From AP-15 sp963735445 (GTDB taxonomy: Bacteria > Pseudomonadota > Alphaproteobacteria > ATCC43930 > CGMCC-115725): a stretch of DNA of 64,000 nt. A program made the position numbers and the translations under genes. Position 1 is the first letter of the stretch, and each line of letters begins with the position of its first letter. The stretch lies in contig CAVTLC010000051.1 in the NCBI GenBank assembly GCA_963735445.1, positions 40,050-104,049 on the forward strand, written 5' to 3'. Below, one piece after another: positions 56,520 through 64,000 of the stretch. A model generated the notes under the pieces. The model did not search any database, was not told where the DNA came from, and was given only the letters and a program-made list of their open reading frames with translations.

Positions 56520-57575
56520 TTGGGGATCGCGCCGGTCGTCTCTGCCGCCGACCGCCAGCCGGTCAGTTCGGGGAAGCAGGAAACGAATTCCCGCCGCTCT
56601 ATTACGCTCGCTGCCGTTGCCGCGCTCGCTATCGGCGCTGTTCGGCGCCATTGCCGGCACCGGCCTGCTGTCCTCAGCGCCGTCGGAGAAAAAGACGATC
56701 GTCGCAGCGGCGCCGCCGGATGATGCTAACCCATCGGGGACGGACCGGGGCGCCACCCTGTTCCGTCAGCAGCACTCAAGCCGCGGCCGGTTGCGGCGGG
56801 CATCCCGGGCATTTCCGGCGAACAACACGCGCCAAAGCCGATGCCGTCAAAAGCCTCTCCGGAGGGGTCCAACTCGGCACTACCGGCTCCGGCAGCCAAG
56901 CCGACACCCGTTGCGTCCGGCCCGCCTCCCGAAAAGCCCGTCCACCTCGTTAAATCGACCGCCGTCCCAGAAATCGCTCCTTTCTCGGCCGCGACAAAAA
57001 GAGAAGCTCAGCCCGAACCGAGTGCTGTACGGCTGCCGTCAGAGACGGGCCGCCCCGCCCACCCGCAAATCGCCGGCCATCACACGCATTCCCGGTCAGC
57101 GCGCGAGGCTCGATCGATGAGCCCGGCCCCGAGCTTGGAACACGCCTCGACCGCCCGGCATTCGGAGCGGGCAATTCGTGCCGCCGACACGTTGACGCCG
57201 CCATCTGGGGTGGGTTCGGAATCAGTCGCACCTGCGCAGCATGCGGAGCGCGCGCCGCACACCGCCGAGAACTCAGCGCTGGCGAGGGCAGACCACGGCT
57301 CGGCCGCGCGGCATACGCAGCGGGCATCGAGCCCTGGCGAGGGCTCTGCCGGAACTGCAGCGTCGCGGCCGGCAGATCCGACGGCGGAATTTGACCAGCT
57401 ACTGGCGCATTTGACCGGATCGGCAAAACCCGCCGCTGAGCCTGGAGCCGGCGCACCACCACCGCGCTCAGCGTCGGCGCCGCCCCCGTTCGTGGGTCAG
57501 GCTTTGACCCCGCCGGGACCGGGAGCGCCTGATCCCTTCGCCTCGCGCTCGCCGGACAGACCATCGCCTCAGTAA
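56520..57575 (+). CDS. Hypothetical Pro/Ala-rich membrane-anchored protein, frameshifted
   Basis: No family recognised. A plausible product starts at ATG 56520 (MGIAPVVSAADRQPVSSGKQ), has a hydrophobic span (SITLAAVAALA, then LFGAIAGTGLLSS after a shift near 56630), and after another shift near 56755 continues as a long disordered chain rich in Pro, Ala, Ser and His (PSAALKPRPVAAGIPGISGE, then MPSKASPEGSNSALPAPAAK from 56841). It contains loosely repeated ARHSERA, QHAERA and ARHTQRA blocks. Frame use and codon bias support coding on this strand, but the start and joins are uncertain. Confidence 0.45.
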
Positions 57576-58144
57576 AGGCCACCGGCAGCGCGGGTGACCA
57601 CGACGCCGAGCACCAGATCGACCAGCACGACCAATGTCGCGGCGGCGGCGCTCGTTTCCAGCGCTACCCGCGCGATGTACCATTCATAGACGAGAACGGC
57701 GATTGCGGCGGCGAACTCGAGTATTTGTGACAGCGAGCTGCCCAGCGCTTCGCTCTCGGATTGGAGACCGATCACGACGAACAAGATGCTCTGGGGCAGC
57801 TGGCACCAATTATAGGGGACCATAAAATCAAAGAAGCGGTGCTCGCGCCCAATCCAGCGCAACACCGACAGCATGATCAGCGGAAAGGCCACCCAGGAGA
57901 TCACGTAACCGATTGTCTCGATCAGGAGGATCGGCAAGCCGCCGGCAGACTTCCAATCGGCAAGGCTGACCCGCATCGTCAATAAAATCAGAAAAAACGG
58001 GTAACTGAGGAAGGCCGACATAAACGATCGCCAGAACCCGTCGAGCGACCGGTCGAAATATTCGAGACCACGGCGGTCGCCGCGGGCGAGCCGCAGGCAG
58101 CCGGTCATAGCCCAGCGCACCTCGGCCCATGTCGTTACCGGCAT
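57569..58144 (-). CDS. Hypothetical multi-span membrane protein next to dapE
   Basis: 191 residues from ATG 58144. Four or five hydrophobic segments (SFMSAFLSYPFFLILLTM, IETIGYVISWVAFPLIMLSV, SILFVVIGLQS, EFAAAIAVLVYEWYIARVAL, ATLVVLVDLVLGVVV). No named domain recognised, but a similar gene sits after dapE in other alphaproteobacteria as far as I recall. The stop overlaps the convergent Pro/Ala-rich gene. Confidence 0.7.
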   Translation of the reverse strand: MPVTTWAEVRWAMTGCLRLARGDRRGLEYFDRSLDGFWRSFMSAFLSYPFFLILLTMRVSLADWKSAGGLPILLIETIGYVISWVAFPLIMLSVLRWIGREHRFFDFMVPYNWCQLPQSILFVVIGLQSESEALGSSLSQILEFAAAIAVLVYEWYIARVALETSAAAATLVVLVDLVLGVVVTRAAGGLY

Positions 58145-58163
58145 AAACTGCTCGCTGCCTGGG

Positions 58164-59329
58164 TCAGGATTTCGCAAAAAACAGGTCGAGGAAGGTGCGA
58201 TAGATTTCCGTCAATGTCGCGAGATCGGCGAGATCGACCCGCTCGTCGACCTTGTGCATGGTCTGGCTGAGGAGGCCAAACTCGGCGACCGGGCAATAGG
58301 TGTGGATAAACCGGGCATCGGAAGTGCCGCCGGTGGTGCTGAACTCGGGCCTGCGGCCGGTGACGCGCCGGATCGCCTCGGCTAGCGGGCCGCTGACACT
58401 GTCCGAGGCCGCCAGAAACGATTCGCCGCTGACCGCGACGTCGAGCGTGTATCGGCCGTCATCGGCCGCCTGATCGAGACGCTGGCGCAGCCACTCCTCG
58501 AGGCCACGGCCGGTCCAGTGATCGTTGAAACGGATGTTAAAGACGGCCCGCGCCTCGCCCGGGATCACGTTGGTCGTGGGATTGCCGATGTCGATCGTCG
58601 AGACCTGCAACGTCGATGGCTGAAAATGCGCCGAGCCTTGGTCGAGCTCGGCGGTGGTCAACGCGTGCAACAGCGCCACCATACGGTGGGCGGCGTTATC
58701 GGCGAGATGCGGATAGGCGGTGTGGCCCTGTATGCCGTGCACCGCCAGCCGGCCGGTCAGGCTGCCGCGCCGGCCGATCTTGATCATATCACCCAGCAAA
58801 TTGGCGGAAGTCGGCTCGCCGACGACGCAGGCGTCGAGTGTCTCGTCGCGCGCCGCCAACCATTCCAGAACCCGCTTGGTGCCGTTGATGCCGACGCCTT
58901 CTTCGTCGCCTGTGATCAGCAGGCTGATCGACCCGCCAAAGGCTGGCCCGCGCTCGCCGAGCCAACGCTGCGCCGCCGCAATAAAGGCGGCGATCGCGCC
59001 CTTCATGTCGACCGCACCGCGGCCCCACAGCGCCCCGTCATGCCGGTCGGCGCCAAACGGGTCGACCGACCATGCCTCGGATGTTCCCGGCGGCACCACG
59101 TCGGTATGCCCGGCAAAGCACAGATTGGGCCGGCCGGCGCCGCAGCGGGCGTAGAGGTTGGCGATCGCATCGCTGCCATCCTCGCCGCCAAAAACCAGCC
59201 GATGACAGGTGAAGCCAAGCTCCTCGAGCTGCCCGGCGACGATGTCGAGCGCGCCCTCGTCGCGCGGCGTGACGCTCGGCCGGCGGATCAGTTCGGCGGC
59301 GAGCGCTGCCGGATCGAGGGCGGCGTTTC

Positions 59330-59333
<4 letters not shown>
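58164..59333 (-). CDS. dapE: Succinyl-diaminopimelate desuccinylase
   Basis: Zinc aminoacylase of the succinylase branch of lysine/meso-DAP synthesis. 389 residues from ATG 59333, overlapping the dapD stop (ATGA). Metal and catalytic motifs: FAGHTDVVPPG, GRGAVDMKGAIAAF, TGDEEGVGINGT, and a late QTMHKVDERVDL. Needed for peptidoglycan cross-links. Confidence 0.95.
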
Positions 59334-60187
<854 letters not shown>

Positions 60188-60673
60188 GGTGTCTCCCGCG
60201 AGTTGGCGACAGGATCGGCTGGGAGCGCACCATGATCGACCCCGCCCTGCAGTGTCAACCGAGCGGGGCGGCGCCGCCAGTTGGCCGGCCGAGGTCAATT
60301 CCCGTACAGCCGGGAAACTATCGCGAATTTTGCGAAATCGACCTTTCGACGAGGCGAAAACGGCCTGTGCATCAAACACTTCCGAGCCAATTCCCGTGGC
60401 GCGCCAACCGCGAATTTCTCCTCTCTAATCGGGAAATTAACCGGCCGAACCGGGAAAAATCGGAATGGCCGCGATCCGCCGTTTAGCGCCCCCGGCAATC
60501 CCGCCGTAAACATGCTCCGCGATGCTGCCCGATCCGATCGAGCGCAGGTACCACAGCATTGTGGCGACGCGTGGACGCCTAGCGGCCGGATTTCTAAAGC
60601 CGACTGCACCTCCGGTGGTGAAATCCGGCAGGCGAGGCATTCTGCACGGACGGGCGACGGATCGCCGGAACAC
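60188..60673. repeat. Intergenic region with recurring GGGAAA / GCGAATTT motifs, possible dispersed repeat
   Basis: About 490 bases without a convincing gene. Within 60295-60465 short motifs recur in both orientations: AATTCCCGT twice, GGGAAACT, GCGAATTTTGCGAAAT, GCGAATTTC, ATCGGGAAATTAA and CCGGGAAAAATC. The cluster is A/T-richer than its flanks. This pattern resembles dispersed intergenic repeats I associate with some alphaproteobacterial genomes; copy number cannot be judged here. The left end holds the dapD promoter. Confidence 0.4.
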
Positions 60674-61249
60674 ATGGCGGGGAGGCCAGCGAAAGTGAGC
60701 GGCAGCGAGGCGACACAGCACAGCGGCGCCGGGCAAACAAGAGCGCCAATCCACGGGTTCTATCGGTTTCATTTACCGCACGCGCATCTGGCCTCGGTGT
60801 TCGGCGATGACTGGTTCGCGTTAAAGGCGGAGGGGTTTGCGCGTTTCTTTGGTACCCCGAAGTTCCTGATCGGCCAGACGGTGATCGTCGCGATTTGGAT
60901 GCTAATCAACATCGTGGGGTGGTGGGTATTCGATCAATACCCCTTCATCCTGCTAAATCTTGCCTTTAGCCTGCAGGCCGCCTATGCGGCGCCGCTAATC
61001 CTGCTGGCGCAGACGCGGCAGGCCGATCGCGACAAAGCGACCGCGGTGGCCGACGCGCAGCACCGCGAGGATTTGCACCAGGTCAGCGAAGAGCGCCAGC
61101 GTGTCGCCGCCGAGCAGAGGGCACTTCTGGTGCAGATGCTGGAGCAAAACACGCAGCTGACCGAAGCGGCCAATGCTATGGCCAAGCGCATCGAGATTCT
61201 GACCGCCGAATTGCACAAGCACCTCCTCGAGGCACAGCCCGGGCGCTAG
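60674..61249 (+). CDS. DUF1003 family membrane protein (second copy)
   Basis: Predicted inner-membrane protein of the DUF1003 family. 191 residues from ATG 60674, or 184 from GTG 60695 which sits behind GGGGAGG. Two hydrophobic segments (LIGQTVIVAIWMLINIVGWW and FILLNLAFSLQAAYAAPLIL) lead to the family hallmark LLAQTRQADRDK. The C-terminal third is a probable coiled coil (EERQRVAAEQRALLVQMLEQ). No cysteine pair at the N-terminus, unlike the 6.3 kb paralogue. Function unknown. Confidence 0.8.
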   Translation: MAGRPAKVSGSEATQHSGAGQTRAPIHGFYRFHLPHAHLASVFGDDWFALKAEGFARFFGTPKFLIGQTVIVAIWMLINIVGWWVFDQYPFILLNLAFSLQAAYAAPLILLAQTRQADRDKATAVADAQHREDLHQVSEERQRVAAEQRALLVQMLEQNTQLTEAANAMAKRIEILTAELHKHLLEAQPGR

Positions 61250-61324
61250 CGCAGGGCGTCAGCTCACGACAACAAATGACTTTAGGAGATCACACCATGG
61301 CCACCGTCTGCCTTCGCAGAAGGC

Positions 61325-61413
61325 AGAGACCCCGCTTGAACAGGGGCCAATTCGCCGTCGCAGCCCCCTGTTCGAGCCAGGGCAATCGTGAGCCCCCGCT
61401 TGCGCGGGGGCCA
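61325..61413. repeat. Cluster of GC-rich palindromes between convergent genes
   Basis: GCCCCCGC (61392-61399) and GCGGGGGC (61404-61411) form an 8-bp stem with a TTGC loop. Weaker relatives, CCCCGCTTGAACAGGGG at 61330-61346 and CCCCCTGTTCGAGCCAGGG just after, lie in tandem, so three imperfect palindromes share a CCCC..CTTG..GGGG design. Could act as a bidirectional terminator or REP cluster. Confidence 0.55.
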
Positions 61414-61440
61414 CGAGATAGAACCGTTGGCCTGGATTAC

Positions 61441-61869
61441 CTAGGGGTGGGAGTAGGGCGTCAAGCCTGGACCGCCAGCGTTGGGGCCGGGCATTCCCAT
61501 GCTGTTTCCGCCACTCGCTGCACCCTGAGGCGGCATCGGGCCACCTGGCGGCGGCTCGGCGGGGCCTGGCCCAGGGGGCGGTGAGGCCGGGCCACCCGAC
61601 TGGATGCGGGCCAACTCTTCGCGGTTGAGCTGCGCCGTCGTATCGCCGGTCAGGGCTGCTCTATGCGCCATTTGCCGGTGGTGGGCGTGCATCGCATGAG
61701 CGTGCCTTACGGCATGATGATGGTGCACCGGGGGCATTGCTGAATTCGCCGCCGGGGCCGGCTCAGGACCGGGCGGTGGAGCTGGAGGCGCATTTTGTGC
61801 CCAAACGGGTCCGGCAATGGCGAGTGCGGCGACAATCGCAACGCCGTTCAACAGGTGTTTGATGTTCAT
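61441..61869 (-). CDS. Small secreted histidine/proline-rich protein
   Basis: 142 residues from ATG 61869. Signal peptide MNIKHLLNGVAIVAALAIAG with likely cleavage after VWA (residue 24). A proline-rich part is followed by a histidine cluster (HHHHAVRHAHAMHAHHRQMA) and a Gly/Pro-rich tail. The cluster could bind Ni, Cu, Zn or other metals (inference). Family not recognised. Start supported by GGAGAGACGAGCCG upstream. Confidence 0.72.
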   Translation of the reverse strand: MNIKHLLNGVAIVAALAIAGPVWAQNAPPAPPPGPEPAPAANSAMPPVHHHHAVRHAHAMHAHHRQMAHRAALTGDTTAQLNREELARIQSGGPASPPPGPGPAEPPPGGPMPPQGAASGGNSMGMPGPNAGGPGLTPYSHP

Positions 61870-62531
61870 CGGCTCGTCTCTCCAGTTGTCCAAAACAACA
61901 TCATTATGGCCCAGTCCTCACTGGCATTGATGCAGATCAAACGCCAGTTCGGCCTCGACCGCTATCGGGTGGTCAACGATGACCGATATTTGTCATCGTC
62001 GGGCAGATAAGATTTGCCGTCCGCCGGCGACCCCTCGCGTGAGGGCCATAATGGGCCCGCGCCTTTAAAATGTGGTGTTTGCACGCGCTCTCGCCACCTT
62101 TACCATGCAAGTAATTTTGTTCAGCAGATAAGAAGAAACCGCCGAGCGCATTGCATCCTCAAACCCGTACAGATCGCGGCACCCTATTGTTCGCGCGTTG
62201 CTGCGTCGGGCACGGTGTTCGCCGAGAAGAACCGAGAGAGGGACAACGCCGAGCAAGCCGAGACTGACATCTGCCGCGACTGCATCGACCACATCGAAGA
62301 CGTTGTCGTTTTTATTTTAGCCGCGCCAAATACAACCAGGAACATCTTTGCCCGCTAAGGGTCATGCCCTGCGAGCTTCGGCGGTCCCGGGCCCAAAGCT
62401 GACCGGCCATGTGGAGCGGCGAGGGGCGGCAACGTACCGGAATGATCTTCGCGCCAGGCGAGCGGCGGAGCAAAAGGTCGAGCGCCGAGACCGGGGCTGA
62501 CCTGTCCCGGGTGGAGGTGTAGTATCCGGGC
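61870..62531. other. Intergenic region upstream of the His-rich gene and pdxJ
   Basis: About 660 bases without a supported gene. Frames here are short and lack codon bias. The left end holds the promoter of the His-rich gene. A 34-codon frame at 61906-62010 is too weak to call. No tRNA, repeat or clear hairpin was seen. Confidence 0.5.
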
Positions 62532-63281
62532 ATGGCGAGGCTCAGTGTAAACCTCAACAAGATCGCGCTGTTGCGCAATTCGCGGCGGACGGGCGTGCCC
62601 GATGTATTGCGCTTTGGCCGGATTGCGCACGATGCCGGGGCGGATGGGTTGACCATGCACCCGCGCCCCGACGAGCGTCACATCCGCCGTGACGACGTGC
62701 TCGGCGTCGCCAAGATGATGGAGCCATGGCGGCCGAAATTCGAACTTAATATCGAAGGTTACCCCGACGAGCGCCTGCTCGATCTGGTCCGCGAGGTCAG
62801 GCCGGAGCAATGCACGCTGGTGCCGGATGCGCCCGGCGTGCTTACGTCGGAAGAGGGCTGGAAGCTCGGTCCGGATCAACGCTCCCTTGTCCTGCCGGCG
62901 CTTGCCGCGCTGAAACAGATCGGTGCGCGCGTGATCCTGTTTGTCGATCCCGATCCGGCAATTGTCCAGCGTGTGCAGGACACAGGCGCTGACGGCATCG
63001 AGATCTACACCGGCGGCTATGCCGCAGGTTTTCGCGCCGGCGCGCCTGAGGCACTGCGCGGGGCCTGCGCCGCGACTGCGAGGCGCGCCGAAGAATTGAA
63101 ACTCGTCGTCAATATTGGGCACGACTTAAACCTTGATAATCTGCCGCCGTTGGTCGCGGCATTGCCGAGCGTTGCCGAGGCTTCGATCGGACATGAGCTG
63201 ACCGCCGACGCGCTGGTTATGGGCTTTGCCGCGGCGGTTCGCGCCTATCGGCTGGCGCTGAACGGCGGCGGCAGTCGCTGA
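62532..63281 (+). CDS. pdxJ: Pyridoxine 5'-phosphate synthase
   Basis: Closes the pyridine ring in vitamin B6 synthesis from 1-deoxyxylulose 5-phosphate and an aminoacetone phosphate. 249 residues, TIM barrel. LSVNLNKIALLRNSRRTGVP, DGLTMHPRPDERHIR, ELNIEGYPDERLL and IEIYTGGYA are typical; the C-terminus has NIGHDLNLDNLPPLV and SIGHELTADALVMG. ATG start. It supplies the cofactor needed by Alr, SelA and the threonine aldolase here. Confidence 0.95.
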   Translation: MARLSVNLNKIALLRNSRRTGVPDVLRFGRIAHDAGADGLTMHPRPDERHIRRDDVLGVAKMMEPWRPKFELNIEGYPDERLLDLVREVRPEQCTLVPDAPGVLTSEEGWKLGPDQRSLVLPALAALKQIGARVILFVDPDPAIVQRVQDTGADGIEIYTGGYAAGFRAGAPEALRGACAATARRAEELKLVVNIGHDLNLDNLPPLVAALPSVAEASIGHELTADALVMGFAAAVRAYRLALNGGGSR

Positions 63282-63418
63282 TCGTCCGGGCTGCTGCGAG
63301 CGGAATGCCCGCGAATGCCCGGTTGGTCGCCGTGTTTGTGCTATAGAGATCGACGGGGTGGGGCCAGTGGGGCAGCCGATGGGGGGCGGCCGGCCCTCGA
63401 AGGCGCAGGGTGTCAGCG

Positions 63419-63907
63419 ATGAGATATGTCACACGAGTGCTGCAGCCCGGCGAAACCATCGTTCACGATGCGGGGCTGCATTGGGTCATTTTTAGCCGCG
63501 CGATTATCGCCGCAATCATCTGCCTGGTCCTGGTAGTCTCGGCGATGTACGCGGCCGGTAATCAGATCCAATATCTGAGCCTTGCATTATGGATCGCGGC
63601 CGCGATTTTTGGTCTGTTCGCGCTGTCCACTGCGATCGGCGCGCTGATCCGCCGCGCGAGCACCGAATTCGCGGTGACCGATCACCGCGTCATCTATAAA
63701 ACGGGGTTATTGGGGCGCCACACTCTTGAGATGAACCGTTCGAAAGTCGAGAGCGTCGACGTCGACCAGTCGATCCCGGGTCGTTTGCTCAATTATGGCA
63801 CGGTCGTCGTTCGCGGCACCGGCGGCAGCCTCGAACCGATCCGTTATATTGCCGACCCGTTGCGGTTTCGCAGCTATATCACCACTGGCGATCTTGCCCG
63901 GGTTTAG
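63419..63907 (+). CDS. PH-domain membrane protein (YdbS/bPH2-like)
   Basis: Membrane protein with a bacterial pleckstrin-homology-like domain. 162 residues from ATG 63419. Two transmembrane segments (IIAAIICLVLVVSAMYAAG and LALWIAAAIFGLFALSTAIG) are followed by the bPH2 domain (STEFAVTDHRVIYKTGLLGR, KVESVDVDQSIPGRLLNYGT, VVVRGTGGSLEPIRYIADPL). Function unknown. Confidence 0.85.
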   Translation: MRYVTRVLQPGETIVHDAGLHWVIFSRAIIAAIICLVLVVSAMYAAGNQIQYLSLALWIAAAIFGLFALSTAIGALIRRASTEFAVTDHRVIYKTGLLGRHTLEMNRSKVESVDVDQSIPGRLLNYGTVVVRGTGGSLEPIRYIADPLRFRSYITTGDLARV

Positions 63908-64000
63908 CCCTCACCCGGATCGGCAAGCTCAGGGATTCGTTACCGATTTTTGCTGGCGGAGGGTGGCGTTGCCGGGGTGCGGCCTTTCTGACATGATCTC

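Noticed and set aside
61325..61413. CRISPR-like palindromic repeats
   Set aside because: The repeats are imperfect, adjacent and without regular unique spacers; no cas gene is nearby.
61906..62010. 34-codon frame MAQSSLALMQIKRQFGLDRY
   Set aside because: No ribosome-binding site, no hydrophobic span and no neighbour context to support it.
63920..63994. Short minus-strand frame at the right edge
   Set aside because: About 20 codons with no recognisable sequence; likely chance.

Overview
The window looks like chromosomal DNA of a GC-rich alphaproteobacterium, probably an uncultured or draft-assembled member near the Rhodospirillales. This rests on gene content: a Tad/Cpa pilus locus in Caulobacter order, the run alr-mlaE-mlaF-radA-cvpA-purF, dapD-dapE, a phasin, ETF and 3-hydroxyacyl-CoA dehydrogenase genes, and many GTG/TTG starts with 4-base stop/start overlaps. 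No rRNA, tRNA, CRISPR array, phage gene or insertion-sequence transposase was recognised.

Layout. 1-4.4 kb (minus): cpaA-B-C-D-E of a Tad pilus, with cpaE running off the left edge. 4.7-9.8 kb: accessory catabolic patch with a phthalate-dioxygenase-type Rieske oxygenase, a decayed 4,5-dihydroxyphthalate-decarboxylase-like gene, a class III CoA-transferase, a DUF1003 and a DUF1194 protein. 9.9-23.1 kb: core genes, namely aspS against yfgM-like/bamB/der (ending in a terminator), a small secreted protein, then a long minus-strand run alr-mlaE-mlaF-radA-cvpA-purF-SDR. 23.3-31.3 kb: a frameshifted molybdenum hydroxylase large subunit converging on a tight selD-selA-selB operon in which SelD is fused to an FAD/NAD oxidoreductase. 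31.4-42 kb: DUF1614 protein, an unrecognised (possibly catalase-fold) protein, HSL esterase, luciferase-like monooxygenase, an alpha/beta-hydrolase relic, DUF2127, amidohydrolase, MFS transporter, SDR and S10 carboxypeptidase. 42-48 kb: trmH, DTW protein, galU, phosphoglucomutase/phosphomannomutase, D,D-carboxypeptidase with SPOR domain, phasin. 48.4-51.7 kb: etfB-etfA-hbd and an HNH endonuclease. 51.9-64 kb: pyrE, a threonine aldolase, def-fmt-truA, dapD-dapE, small secreted and membrane proteins, pdxJ and a PH-domain protein.

Working together: CpaA-E build a Flp-type adhesive pilus; BamB, MlaE/F, GalU, the hexose mutase, Alr, DapD/E and the D,D-carboxypeptidase serve the envelope; SelD/A/B supply selenophosphate, Sec-tRNA and the Sec elongation factor; ETF and the hydroxyacyl-CoA dehydrogenase with the phasin point to fatty-acid/polyhydroxybutyrate metabolism; Def, Fmt, AspS, TruA, TrmH and the DTW protein serve translation.

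A strong overarching feature is that many genes, including ones that should be indispensable (aspS, fmt, pyrE, etfA), carry single-base frameshifts, often in short homopolymers, while the two halves still match one family. This is best read as assembly or sequencing indels. Two loci (6.9-7.5 kb and 35.7-36.05 kb) look like true pseudogenes because they also carry in-frame stops or deletions.
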